DNA of 64,000 bases from an uncultured Cohaesibacter sp. (GTDB lineage Bacteria > Pseudomonadota > Alphaproteobacteria > Rhizobiales > Cohaesibacteraceae): assembly GCF_963676275.1 (NCBI RefSeq), contig NZ_OY781091.1, forward strand, positions 1,342,775 through 1,406,774, given 5' to 3'. A program made the translations under genes and the position numbers. Shown piece after piece: positions 8,688-17,542 of the stretch. The notes below the pieces were generated by a model, which worked only from the letters and a program-made list of their open reading frames with translations, ran no database searches and was not told where the DNA came from. Positions within the stretch are counted from its first letter, which is position 1. Every line of letters starts with the position of its first letter.

Positions 8688-9722
8688 ATGAGACATTCCT
8701 TCCGTGCGACGGTTTCTGTTGCCGCACTGCTGCTGATATCGACGAGCGCAAGTTTCGCCGCCAGCGAAGTGAATATCTATTCCTATCGCCAGCCCTTCCT
8801 CATCGAGCCGCTGCTCGATGCCTTCACCCGTGAAACCGGCATTCGCACCAATCTGATCTTTGCCAAGAAGGGGCTTGAAACCCGCATTGAGGCGGAAGGT
8901 GAATTTTCTCCGGCCGATCTGTTGCTCAGCACCGATGTCGGGCGCCTTCAGGCTGCCAAACAGCAGGGCATCGCCCAGCCGGTACCATCAGACATTCTCA
9001 AGCAGAATATTCCGGCCCATTATCGCGACGCCGACGACCAGTGGTTCGGTCTGACCACTCGGGCGCGTGTCGTCTATGCTTCAAACGAGCGTGTTGATGC
9101 CGATAGCATCACCTATGAAGAGCTTGCCGATCCGAAATGGAAAGGTCGCATCTGCACCCGCTCGGGCCAGCATGATTACACCATCGGCCTGATCGCCTCG
9201 ATGATCGTGCATCATGGCGAGGAAGAAACCCGCGCATGGCTGGAAGGCCTGAAGGCCAATCTGGCGCGCCGCCCCACCGGCGATGATCGCGCACAGGTGA
9301 AAGCTGTCTATGCCGGTGAGTGTGATATCGCGCTCGGCAACACCTATTACATGGGCAAGATGCAGACCAACGACAAGGAGCCCGAGCAGAAGGAATGGGC
9401 GGCTTCCGTGCGGATCCTGTTTCCCAACAGCGATGATCGCGGCACCCATGTCAATATTTCAGGCATGCTGCTGGCCAAGCATGCGCCCAATCGGGAAAAT
9501 GCGGTCAAGCTGATGGAATTTCTGTCCTCGGCAGAGGCACAGCAGATCTATGCTGAAGGCAATTTTGAATATCCGGTCAAGGAAGGGGTGAAACCCTCCG
9601 ATCTGGTCAATAGCTGGGGTAGCTTCAAACCGGATTCAGTCGCCTTGTCCGAAATTGCGGATGCACGCAAGAAGGCATCCGAACTGGTTGACATAGTTGA
9701 TTTTGACGCAGGCGCGGAATGA
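8688..9722 (+). CDS. ferric-iron ABC transporter substrate-binding protein (FbpA/FutA type)
   Basis: A 344-residue periplasmic iron-binding protein. Residues 1-26 form a signal peptide (ISTSASFAA). The mature start VNIYSYRQPFLIEPLLDAFTRETG is typical of FbpA/FutA/AfuA proteins, as are DLLLSTDVGRLQAAKQQG, the PKWKGRICTRSGQH segment and YMGKMQTNDKEP, which carries conserved ligand tyrosines in the family. I chose the ATG at 8688 with GGAGA 7 bases upstream. The cognate permease is at 11768 on the same strand, but an opposite-strand MFS gene and a hairpin cluster lie between. An ICE-like box upstream suggests iron control. Confidence 0.9.
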   Translation: MRHSFRATVSVAALLLISTSASFAASEVNIYSYRQPFLIEPLLDAFTRETGIRTNLIFAKKGLETRIEAEGEFSPADLLLSTDVGRLQAAKQQGIAQPVPSDILKQNIPAHYRDADDQWFGLTTRARVVYASNERVDADSITYEELADPKWKGRICTRSGQHDYTIGLIASMIVHHGEEETRAWLEGLKANLARRPTGDDRAQVKAVYAGECDIALGNTYYMGKMQTNDKEPEQKEWAASVRILFPNSDDRGTHVNISGMLLAKHAPNRENAVKLMEFLSSAEAQQIYAEGNFEYPVKEGVKPSDLVNSWGSFKPDSVALSEIADARKKASELVDIVDFDAGAE

Positions 9723-9834
9723 AGGCCTGCACAGAGCATGAATGGCTCGCAGAAACGAGCAACATGAAGGAGAAATAAGAATTTATCGAATTGGTTGAAG
9801 GCAAGCTGGCTTGGTCACAGCATCAAGGCGAGGC

Positions 9835-10119
9835 GGACTGTACTGGTCCTGCAGTCCATGCCCGGTAGGCGAGCATTCACCCAATAAAGCGCTTTGCGAC
9901 TGACAGATGCGATACTGGTCCTCTCGCATCGACTGACAGCGAAGTGCATCCCCTAGCGGTCCCGCATACGGTGGCATCGAAACAAAGCTGGTCCCTTTGT
10001 TCTGACACGTCATCGATTGAACTGTCTTATGCTTACAGGGTTTGTTCCTGCAAGACAAGAATGTGGGGCGCGACATAAAATCAATCGGCCAAACTTATGT
10101 GGAAAGCTGGTCCCTTTCC
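9835..10119 (+). repeat. four hairpins with identical loop core CTGGTCC
   Basis: Hairpin 1, 9835-9857: GGACTG / CAGTCC, 11-base loop. Hairpin 2, 9906-9930: GATGCGA / TCGCATC, 11-base loop, bordered on each side by CGACTGACAG. Hairpin 3, 9981-10001: AACAAAG / CTTTGTT, 7-base loop. Hairpin 4, 10101-10119: GGAAAG / CTTTCC, 7-base loop. CTGGTCC starts at 9843, 9915, 9988 and 10107, so the first three are spaced 72 and 73 bases apart. Stems are unrelated in sequence except that 3 and 4 share AAAG/CTTT. Confidence 0.75.
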
Positions 10120-10154
10120 CATTCTCCACCTTGCCCGATTGACCCTTTATGGCA

Positions 10155-10191
10155 AGTGCCACGGCGGTTCCTCCGTCGTGGCACTCTTGTT
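10155..10191 (+). terminator. strong intrinsic terminator
   Basis: A 13-bp stem (10155-10167 with 10173-10185, one G-U pair) has a TTCCT loop and is followed by CTTGTTTTTG. The T-tract is on the plus strand, so it ends rightward transcription through the hairpin cluster, just before the 3' end of the convergent MFS gene. Confidence 0.85.
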
Positions 10192-10257
10192 TTTGCATCA
10201 TGAATTTTTTGGGGAAGCTGAAGCGAGGCGCGCCAGCAACTGCGAGCAAACCCTCGT

Positions 10258-11463
10258 TCAGGCTGGCAGCTCTTCAGCCTCGCTGTCGGTGCGGCGTGTG
10301 GCGACCAGTATGATAATGCCGGCAACCGCTGCAAGGGAGGCGGAGAGAACCGCCGTCCGGTAGTCGCTATAGCTGGCAATAATGCCCATCAGAGAGCCTC
10401 CCACCAGACCTGACAGGAACATCGAGTTGGTATAAAGCGACATGGCATTGCCGATGAAACCGCGCGCAAAGGACTGCATGAAAGAAATGCTGACCGCTGC
10501 GAAGATGCCGAAATAGGTACCCTCGATGGCGCCCGCGATCACCAGTTCCGTCAGCGATGAAATGGTCGAGAGATAGCTGTAGCAGACCACGGCGAGAAAG
10601 CTTGCCAGGATCATCGCATTGCGTGCACCCATCCTTTTGAGCAATCCCGGAGTGCCCAGAATGACGACGACTTCAAAGAAGCATTTCACCGTCAGGGACA
10701 GGCCAGGCGCATAATCCGGCAAATGAATTTCCTTGATCATGAACAGCGGAGAGGCGGCCAACGCCAGCGAGTTGCCCAGCGCAATGAAAAAGCAGGCAAC
10801 GGTAGCCGCCCAGAGCGGAAAGTTGAAATGGGCCGCCGCTGCTGCTGCTGAAGCCTGTTGCGAGTCGACGTAGGAAGGCAGCGCGCGCCGAAATGGCTGC
10901 TTGAGCGTGATATGCCAGACCAGCAGCCAGACCCCGCCGATAACGACAGCCAGTTTGAAAACGACCATATGGCCATAAAGGCCACCAAGCGCAAAGCAGA
11001 GAGCGGGCGCGATCATCCAGGCAAGGGACATCATGGCCCGCACCCGCGCATTGAATTTCGGCCCGTCCAGATCGGACTGATCAGAATAGAAGCGGGCGAA
11101 GCTGAGGATCGTGCCGACGGATGTGTTGGCGATGGCCAGACAGGCGGCGAAAATCGACACCAGCGTCCAGTAGCTGGTGGCAACCAGCAGCGAGCACATG
11201 GCCGCGATATAGGATAGAATGGAGGCCAGCAGCAGAATGCGAATATCCCATCCCTGATCGATCTTCTTGCCCACATAGCGATTGGCCGCAACTGCCAATA
11301 TGGTGGCCACCAGAGAATAGAGGCTGATCATCATGGGAGACTGTTGCAAGTCTTCGATGATGAACAATCCCATGAAGGGAACCGTCGCAGCGTTTGAGAA
11401 GGCTCCAACAAAAACCAGAACAAGCACAAGATACGGATTGGGCATGGCTAGAAACACTCGCAT
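10258..11463 (-). CDS. MFS transporter, sugar-efflux (Set)-like
   Basis: A roughly 401-residue membrane protein with about 12 hydrophobic segments. The N-terminal pattern (FVGAFSNAATVPFMGLFI, then SLYSLVATILAVAANRYVGKKIDQGWD) resembles SetA/SetB sugar-efflux transporters of the major facilitator superfamily. The loop after segment 2 (NRYVGKKIDQGWD) corresponds to the MFS A-motif region. I favour the ATG at 11463, preceded by GGAG 10 bases upstream; the frame continues to 11589 without a good site. It is oriented against the flanking iron-transport genes, so it is not in their operon. Substrate unknown. Confidence 0.75.
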   Translation of the reverse strand: MRVFLAMPNPYLVLVLVFVGAFSNAATVPFMGLFIIEDLQQSPMMISLYSLVATILAVAANRYVGKKIDQGWDIRILLLASILSYIAAMCSLLVATSYWTLVSIFAACLAIANTSVGTILSFARFYSDQSDLDGPKFNARVRAMMSLAWMIAPALCFALGGLYGHMVVFKLAVVIGGVWLLVWHITLKQPFRRALPSYVDSQQASAAAAAAHFNFPLWAATVACFFIALGNSLALAASPLFMIKEIHLPDYAPGLSLTVKCFFEVVVILGTPGLLKRMGARNAMILASFLAVVCYSYLSTISSLTELVIAGAIEGTYFGIFAAVSISFMQSFARGFIGNAMSLYTNSMFLSGLVGGSLMGIIASYSDYRTAVLSASLAAVAGIIILVATRRTDSEAEELPA

Positions 11464-11767
11464 GCTCGCATGTCTCCAAGGGGAGGGCATGTGAGACATA
11501 TTTGGAAATGGATGGAAAGCCTCGGTGCTTGAAACGAAACACGCTTGAAACGATGGAAGCTGTAAGGGAAGCACTGGGCTTTTGCCCATTGCTCTAGGAA
11601 AATACCTAATTTACCGCCAATCGCAAGTGAATAACACCGGTCTCGCGCGCGCACATGGCTCATATGCATCGCGGTCATTCCTTGGGTGCGCTTGATTCAG
11701 GAGCAAAAGTAAAATATGGCTGATATCTTCAAGAATAGGTTTTTCTACGAAGCTCTGGGGAGGGCTG

Positions 11768-13498
11768 ATGGTCGCGCCAGCAGACAATCTGCAAAGCTCT
11801 GATGCCAGAGGATTGATTCATAGGCTGAAACGCCGCCTGACCGGTTCGATTGCACCTCGCCCCCAAGGCGCGTCACGGCTGGGCGCTGCCTTGCTGTTGC
11901 TTCTGCTGCTGCTGGTCATTGCGCCCGTTCTCTCGCTTGTCGTCATTGCCTTTGGTGATGCTGGCGACGTTTGGCCGCATCTTCTGGCAACGGTTTTACC
12001 CCGCTCGGCGATGACAACGCTCTGGCTGATGCTCGGAGTGGGGACCCTGACGACCCTGATCGGTGTTTCCACCGCATGGCTGGTGACCATGTGCCGCTTT
12101 CCCGGTCGCGCCATTTTTCAATGGGCCTTGCTGATGCCTCTGGCCATTCCGACCTATATCGTGGCCTATGCTGCGGTGGATCTGTTGGATTATTCCGGCC
12201 CGGTTCAGGCAGCGATGCGCTGGCTATTCGGTTTCCAGACCGCGCGGGACTATTGGTTCCCTGAAATACGCTCGCTGCCGGGTGCCATTCTGGTAATGAG
12301 CTTCGTGCTCTATCCCTATATATTCCTGACCACGCGCGCGACTTTTCTCATGCAGTCCGCCTGCGCGCTCGATGTTTCGCGAACACTGGGGGCTGGGCCT
12401 TTGCGGCTTTTCTTTGCGGTTGCCCTGCCTCTGGCGCGTCCCGCCATCGTGGTCGGCGTCACGCTAGCCCTGATGGAATGCCTCAACGATATCGGTGCGG
12501 TTGAGTTTTTCGGCGTCAAGACACTCACCTTCAGCGTCTATGATACATGGCTGAACCGGGCCAGCCTTGCCGGTGCGGCCCAGATTTCAACCGTCATGCT
12601 GCTGGTGGTTCTGCTGCTTCTGTGGCTGGAGCGGCGCGGGCGGCGCGAGCAGCGCTTTGCCACCACGACAAGACGCTATCAGGCGTTGCCCAGCTTCCGC
12701 CTTTCCGGTGGTCGGGCAATCGTTGCCATGCTGGTCTGTTCTCTGCCCATCTTGCTGGGATTCATTCTGCCTGCATCCATTCTCATGCGGTCTGTGCTGT
12801 TCCATTGGCGGGACAATCTGAGCACTGATTTTCTGGCAGCTATGGGCAATTCGCTGTTTCTGGCATCCATCGCCGCCCTGTTTACGGCATCAATCGGCAC
12901 AGCTCTTGCCTATTTTGCCAGAACCCGCAAAAGCGCCCTTGTGAAGGCCGCGACGCGACTGGCTTCCATCGGATATGCGGTGCCGGGCACTGTTCTGGCG
13001 GTGGGCATTCTCATTCCGGTCGCACAGCTGGACAACTGGATCGCAGTGTCGATGCGCGATTGGTTCGGGCTGGCCACCGGTCTTGTCCTGATCAGTTCCG
13101 GATCTGCCATGCTCTATGCCTACTGCGTGCGCTTCATGGCGATGTCTTATGGTGCGGGTGAGACGGGGCTGCAGCGCATTTCGCCCAATCTGGAAGCGGC
13201 ATCGCGCACCTTGGGACGCACTTCCTGGCGGACACTGGTTGAGATCGACTTGCCCCTGATCCGGCCTTCGCTTGTCTCAGGCGCCTTGTTGGTCTTTGTC
13301 GATGTGATGAAGGAACTGCCCGCAACCATTTTGCTGCGCCCCTTCAACTTCGATACACTGGCCACTCTGGTTTACGGGCAGGCCTCGCTGGAAGCCTTTG
13401 AGAAGGGGGCTCTGGCTGCCCTGACGATTGTCGCAGTCGGACTTGCGCCCGTCATCCTGCTCTCGCGCACGTCGGCCCGCTCTCTGCATGGCGACTGA
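11768..13498 (+). CDS. ferric-iron ABC transporter permease (FbpB type, fused)
   Basis: A 576-residue inner-membrane permease made of two homologous halves of about six membrane segments each, the usual form of FbpB/SfuB iron permeases. Each half has the cytoplasmic ATPase-contact loop: SRTLGAGPLRLFFAVALPL near residue 203 and ASRTLGRTSWRTLVEIDLPL near 477. GGGGAGG lies 5 bases before the ATG. The presumed partner binding protein is at 8688-9722. No ATP-binding subunit gene (FbpC) follows: a hairpin and a gene-poor region come next, so the ATPase must be encoded elsewhere. Confidence 0.9.
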   Translation: MVAPADNLQSSDARGLIHRLKRRLTGSIAPRPQGASRLGAALLLLLLLLVIAPVLSLVVIAFGDAGDVWPHLLATVLPRSAMTTLWLMLGVGTLTTLIGVSTAWLVTMCRFPGRAIFQWALLMPLAIPTYIVAYAAVDLLDYSGPVQAAMRWLFGFQTARDYWFPEIRSLPGAILVMSFVLYPYIFLTTRATFLMQSACALDVSRTLGAGPLRLFFAVALPLARPAIVVGVTLALMECLNDIGAVEFFGVKTLTFSVYDTWLNRASLAGAAQISTVMLLVVLLLLWLERRGRREQRFATTTRRYQALPSFRLSGGRAIVAMLVCSLPILLGFILPASILMRSVLFHWRDNLSTDFLAAMGNSLFLASIAALFTASIGTALAYFARTRKSALVKAATRLASIGYAVPGTVLAVGILIPVAQLDNWIAVSMRDWFGLATGLVLISSGSAMLYAYCVRFMAMSYGAGETGLQRISPNLEAASRTLGRTSWRTLVEIDLPLIRPSLVSGALLVFVDVMKELPATILLRPFNFDTLATLVYGQASLEAFEKGALAALTIVAVGLAPVILLSRTSARSLHGD

Positions 13499-13507
13499 AA
13501 TTTACGC

Positions 13508-13531
13508 AAAAAAAAGCCCGGCAATGCCGGG
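13508..13531 (-). terminator. intrinsic terminator facing leftward
   Basis: A 6-bp GC stem (CCCGGC, AAT loop, GCCGGG) lies 18 bases after the permease stop. The run of eight A at 13508-13515 precedes it, giving a U-tract only for leftward transcription. It may also slow rightward transcription. No leftward gene is visible in the 940 bases to its right. Confidence 0.6.
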
Positions 13532-14473
13532 GCAGTTAGCGGAATTTGCGGACTTATCCCTGACCGCTTGTCTATCGGGTGTAAGGCTGGTCCAAAAGGC
13601 GCTTGGAACAACACTCACACTCCGAAGCAGTCGCCATCTTATACCTTCTAATTGTTTCCAATTTGAAGTATTTTTTTATTAAATTGATTTATAGTCGTAA
13701 TTATAAGTTAAGCAGAATCTATATAGTTCCGTAAAAATATATAATTACAACGTGTTGTCTTAATAAACCACTATTTTAAATGGTGGTGAGTATGAAGAAC
13801 ATGAGCGCGCTAAATACTCCCCTTGTTATTGAATGTAAATGTCTGTAATCGAAAACATGAATTTATGACAATGCTGGACATGTGTTCAACTCTAGAAGTT
13901 GATTTCTCCTAATTTCAATTTGGACATTTATTCAATTCGGAGCATTTGGGAAATTTATTGTCAATTTTTACGAAAATTCTGTGTATTTCTTGGCGTGCGA
14001 AGGGGTGAGAGGTTTTTTAGTCATTCTTGTTCAAATATAAGAAGTCAGTCATCTTGTTTTTGAAATTCGGACGCCAAATGATGCGCCGCATTTATTTGTG
14101 AACAAAATGAGCATGTTTCTTTCCCTGTTGTTAACCAGAGGCCAAATGCATTTTAATTTGTACAATCCCCGGCAGACTGGATAATATGTGCTCGAATTAT
14201 GGGTAATTTTTGTTGTCTGATGAAAAAACCAATATGTCGTGATTCATTCACGCGATGCATCTGATTGCGCCTGACGCGCAAGGCTCTCATTAAACGGCAG
14301 AAAGCCGCCGTTGATATCAAGCAGGCTTGGGAGCTGTTAATCAGGTTCGGACTTGATCCATCTGGCACCGTGACGCGGGACCGAGAGCAGCTGTCCCATC
14401 GTGATGGTTCAATGCTCAGAAGCGTTGAGAGTGCTTGCAGATTGTGATCCCTTTTTGAAGGAACGGGTTATAA
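13532..14473. other. AT-rich gene-poor region
   Basis: About 940 bases, strongly AT-rich from 13640 to 14230, with no recognisable gene on either strand. An 18-codon frame starts at an ATG at 13792 after a GGTGG-like site; it is too short to call. A short frame from 14265 to 14447 looks protein-like in composition but begins with TTG and matches nothing I know. The leftward terminator at 13508-13531 would suit a leftward non-coding transcript from here. Confidence 0.4.
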
Positions 14474-16558
14474 ATGACCAAGACCATACGGATCCGTATC
14501 CTATGGAGTTTGTTGATTTTTTTGGTTTTGATACTGGGTTTGGTGGTTGCCACGCCCTATTTGATCAATACCAGAGTGGTCAAGAAACAGATTTCCCAGC
14601 AGATTTCTGACTGGATGGGGCTGCCTGTGACTGTGCGCGGCGAGCCTGTCATCACGGTCTTTCCCTATCTGACCGTCAAGCTCCGGGATGTGCAAATTGC
14701 GTCCGGGCTAGGGCCGGGGCAGCCGCCTCTTGTATCCACCCAGACCTTGCGCGCGCAGTTGAACTGGCTGCCGCTGCTGTTTGGCAATTTCAAGGTCCGG
14801 CGCTTCCAGTTGATGCAGCCGGTATTTGAACTGACCCGAAATGCAGATGACGCTTTCTCATGGGATTTGAGAAAAGGGTCTCTCTTCAAAACCGATAATG
14901 GCAGCGGCAGGCTGACACTTTCCGACCTGACCTTGGGCAATTTCCGCATTTCAGGCGGCGTCGCCCACTATCTGGACAAGGTGAGCGGAGAAGAAGAGAG
15001 CTTTACCGATGTCAATCTGGTCTTCGATTGGCCCCGGACTGAAGATCTGGCCTCGATCAATGGCAGTGCCACCTGGCGAGGTGAGCCGGTTGAATTGCGC
15101 GCCAAATCGGGTAAGCCGATGGAATTGTTTGCTGGTGGCTTGTCTCCGCTGTCGGTGAAATTGTCATCGCCAATGTTCAATCTGGACTTTGACGGCACCG
15201 CAGCGACCATGTCGAATTTCCAGTTCGAAGGGGATTTTTCCTTCGAAACGCCCGAGATTGGAAAGCTGGCTGAATGGCTGGGGAGAGACCTGCCGACGCA
15301 TGGAGATCTTGGACCAGCATCTCTTTCCGCGCGTGCCAATCTGATCGGAGCCTCGATCGCCTTTTCCGATCTGGATATGTCTCTGAATGACAACAAGGTC
15401 AACGGCGTGCTTCAACTCGACTTCCGGCAGGAGCGCCCGATGGTGCAGGGGACACTGGCCAGTGAGACATTGGATCTTGGACATTTTGTTCGGGTACCGG
15501 AAAGCCTTGATGAACTGCTCGATTATGATCTGACCAAAAGCAATGCAGCCAAGGTTGATTTCGATATCCGTCTGTCAGCTTCAGATCTGAAGCTTGGTCC
15601 TGTCACGCTGGGGCAGGCCGCCGCTTCCCTGATGACGCGAGACAATCAGGTCTCCGTCTCAATTGGCGAAGCCTATGCCTATGGCGGGCGCCTTGAAGCC
15701 ACCTTCGAAATGCGTCAGGACGAAAGTGATCCTGCGCAAATGAGTTGCAGCCTGCGCGCCAAGGCCAATGGCATATCCGCCGGAGGCATCAGCAAGGAAA
15801 TGGCCGGAGAGGAGCTGCTTTCCGGTACGGCTCTGCTGGAAGCCGATCTTCAGGCCGATGGAGCTCATATCAGGGAAGCTCTCGAAGATGCCCATGGTAC
15901 CCTTTCCGTGGTGCTCACAGATGGTCAGCTGCTGCATTTCGATCTCAATGCCTTCGAGCAGGCTTTGAAAAAGGAAAAAGAGATCGATGGCGAGATTTTG
16001 CGTAAAGGCTCGTCGAAATTCGACGTCTTGTCGGTCCGCGGCCAGATTGCCGATCAGCAACTGGATGTCGAGGGATTGCGCCTGACGTCTGGCAAGCGGG
16101 CCATTCTTGGTGCCGCCAGCTATGGCTTCCAGACAGGGCAGTTGAATTTCCCCGGCACGCTGGCGATTTACAAAAGCTCCGATCCGGCAACCCATTCGAG
16201 TGAAGCGCCGGAAAAGGAAATTCCTTTCCTGTTTACCGGGGCTCTTGATGACCCGAGCATTTCATTGCGCAAGGTGCAGCAAACGGTGGTTCCTGCTGAT
16301 AGCGAGATTTTGGCTCCCGGTGTTCCCAAGGAGATCAACCCCGCTGCCGGACAATCTGATGCTGGCTCTGATGTCGCTCCAGACATCACCCCCACAGTCG
16401 CCCCGGCAATCGCGTCAGAAGCCAGTCCGGATGCGATCCGTGCAGGGGGAAGTGTGGATCCCCTGACCGTGCCTATGGTTCTCAGTCCACCCGATGCAGG
16501 CCTGACCATCAAGGCCGATGGCGTGAGTGGCGGTGCCAGCAACGGCATCATGCAATAA
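14474..16558 (+). CDS. AsmA family envelope protein
   Basis: A 694-residue AsmA-type protein. A single N-terminal membrane anchor (residues 6-29) is followed by the AsmA domain start NTRVVKKQISQQISDWMGLPVTVRGEP and the PYLTVKLRDVQIA strand. Long beta-rich repeats follow, then a second AsmA-like block (SGTALLEADLQADGAHIREALEDAHGTLSVVLTDGQL). The last 90 residues are Pro/Ala/Ser-rich and probably disordered. AsmA-like proteins bridge the periplasm and are linked to lipid transport and outer-membrane homeostasis. AAGGA lies 9 bases before the ATG. Acts alone here; a DUF6460-like gene follows after a perfect palindrome. Confidence 0.88.
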   Translation: MTKTIRIRILWSLLIFLVLILGLVVATPYLINTRVVKKQISQQISDWMGLPVTVRGEPVITVFPYLTVKLRDVQIASGLGPGQPPLVSTQTLRAQLNWLPLLFGNFKVRRFQLMQPVFELTRNADDAFSWDLRKGSLFKTDNGSGRLTLSDLTLGNFRISGGVAHYLDKVSGEEESFTDVNLVFDWPRTEDLASINGSATWRGEPVELRAKSGKPMELFAGGLSPLSVKLSSPMFNLDFDGTAATMSNFQFEGDFSFETPEIGKLAEWLGRDLPTHGDLGPASLSARANLIGASIAFSDLDMSLNDNKVNGVLQLDFRQERPMVQGTLASETLDLGHFVRVPESLDELLDYDLTKSNAAKVDFDIRLSASDLKLGPVTLGQAAASLMTRDNQVSVSIGEAYAYGGRLEATFEMRQDESDPAQMSCSLRAKANGISAGGISKEMAGEELLSGTALLEADLQADGAHIREALEDAHGTLSVVLTDGQLLHFDLNAFEQALKKEKEIDGEILRKGSSKFDVLSVRGQIADQQLDVEGLRLTSGKRAILGAASYGFQTGQLNFPGTLAIYKSSDPATHSSEAPEKEIPFLFTGALDDPSISLRKVQQTVVPADSEILAPGVPKEINPAAGQSDAGSDVAPDITPTVAPAIASEASPDAIRAGGSVDPLTVPMVLSPPDAGLTIKADGVSGGASNGIMQ

Positions 16559-16596
16559 TCGCATTCTCGCAATGCTCTTCAGAGCGCATAATGGCT

Positions 16597-16624
16597 GACA
16601 GGGTTAACCGATGTTAACCCTGTC
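16597..16624. repeat. perfect 12-bp palindrome, 4-base loop
   Basis: GACAGGGTTAAC, CGAT, GTTAACCCTGTC. It lies 39 bases past the AsmA stop and upstream of the next gene. No T-tract follows on either strand, so a protein-binding site or a non-canonical terminator are both possible. Confidence 0.7.
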
Positions 16625-16755
16625 ATGCTATGATGGCCCTGATGCACCGGCCTTTTTTGGGGTGCAGAATGGTCTTGGTCGAGCGGAAGGACGCTGAAAA
16701 TCGGCAGATTTCACCGCCTTTGCGGCCTCAAGTGAAGAGGGGAGATGAGAGAAGC

Positions 16756-17013
16756 ATGCGATTCGCAAGACTGCTGTCCGGTTTGGGTAAAGCTCTGCTC
16801 GCTTCGCTGATCACCGGTACGGTGCTCGGATTTTTCGGAATATCCAGCCGGGAAATTTTCCCCGGCATGGCCATCTATATCGATCATCTGACCGATGCCG
16901 TTGAGCTTACCGTCAACTGGCTGGTGATCTGGGTCGTGCCCAACATTCTGGTGGGCATGGTTGTCATCATTCCGGTCTGGATCATCCTGACCCTGTTTGG
17001 TCCCAAACGGTAG
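16756..17013 (+). CDS. small membrane protein, DUF6460-like
   Basis: An 85-residue protein with two hydrophobic segments (about residues 12-30, containing ITGTVLGFFGISSREIF, and about 53-80). The order basic N-terminus, first helix, FFGIS turn, amphipathic stretch IDHLTDAVEL and second helix ending in FGPKR resembles DUF6460 proteins of Rhizobiales. The frame is open from 16630, but the ATG at 16756 sits after a GA-rich ribosome-site-like stretch and gives the usual family length. Function unknown. Confidence 0.6.
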   Translation: MRFARLLSGLGKALLASLITGTVLGFFGISSREIFPGMAIYIDHLTDAVELTVNWLVIWVVPNILVGMVVIIPVWIILTLFGPKR

Positions 17014-17057
17014 AGGGTAGCAGGCATTTTCACCCTTCTGACCAGCCGTAAGGGAGC

Positions 17058-17516
17058 TTATGCATTTTCTTGGGCATCGCCACGCTTGGAAGGATCAATC
17101 CAGCGCTCCAGAAGCTGTGTGGCCGAGACATTATAGCCCAGAGACTCATAAAAGCTGATCACCTTCTCGTTGCCCGTGCGCACCATCAGTTGCGATTTCC
17201 AGATGCCTTGCGCCAGATGCCAGTCTTCCACCGCCTTCATCATCGCCTTGCCCAGTCCGGCGCTTTGATGCTCCGGCAAGACGGAGAGATAATAGGTCCA
17301 GCCGCGATGGCCATCATGTCCGACCATCGCAGAGGCGACGATCGGGCCAGCTTCTTCCTCTCGCGCTACCAGCACCGAGGAATTGGGCTGCGAACGGGCA
17401 AAGGCAATGTCATTATAGGGATTGTTCCATGGCCGTGTCAGTCCGCATTGCTGCCAGAGATTCACCACCACTTCGACTTCGTCTTCTGCAATATCTGAAA
17501 TAATGAGCGCTTTCAT
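17058..17516 (-). CDS. GNAT N-acetyltransferase (YpeA type)
   Basis: A 152-residue GNAT acetyltransferase. The acetyl-CoA pyrophosphate loop is LPEHQSAGLGKAMMKAVEDW (Q-x-x-G-x-G/A), and RTGNEKVISFYESLGYNV is the typical C-terminal GNAT motif. The N-terminal region (VVNLWQQCGLTRPWNNPYNDI) matches YpeA-like members. Substrate unknown. Convergent with the DUF6460-like gene and 26 bases downstream of the FAD oxidoreductase gene on the same strand, so probably cotranscribed with it. Confidence 0.85.
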   Translation of the reverse strand: MKALIISDIAEDEVEVVVNLWQQCGLTRPWNNPYNDIAFARSQPNSSVLVAREEEAGPIVASAMVGHDGHRGWTYYLSVLPEHQSAGLGKAMMKAVEDWHLAQGIWKSQLMVRTGNEKVISFYESLGYNVSATQLLERWIDPSKRGDAQENA

Positions 17517-17542
17517 GCGTCTCGGCCTTTCTCTGAAATATG

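Larger units (their letters stand above)
9835..10195 (+). ncRNA. candidate structured RNA: four CTGGTCC-loop hairpins plus terminator
   Basis: The gap between the iron-binding protein gene and the MFS gene holds four short hairpins that all display CTGGTCC in the loop and ends in a strong intrinsic terminator whose T-tract lies on the plus strand. No coding frame explains the pattern. Stem sequences differ while the loop is constant, as expected for selection on structure and loop. It could be the 3' untranslated part of the iron gene's mRNA or an independent small RNA; no promoter was identified. Not matched to any RNA family I know. Confidence 0.4.

Noticed and set aside
13586..13592. Another CTGGTCC outside the hairpin cluster
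   Set aside because: It is not flanked by complementary arms, so it is not part of the loop family.
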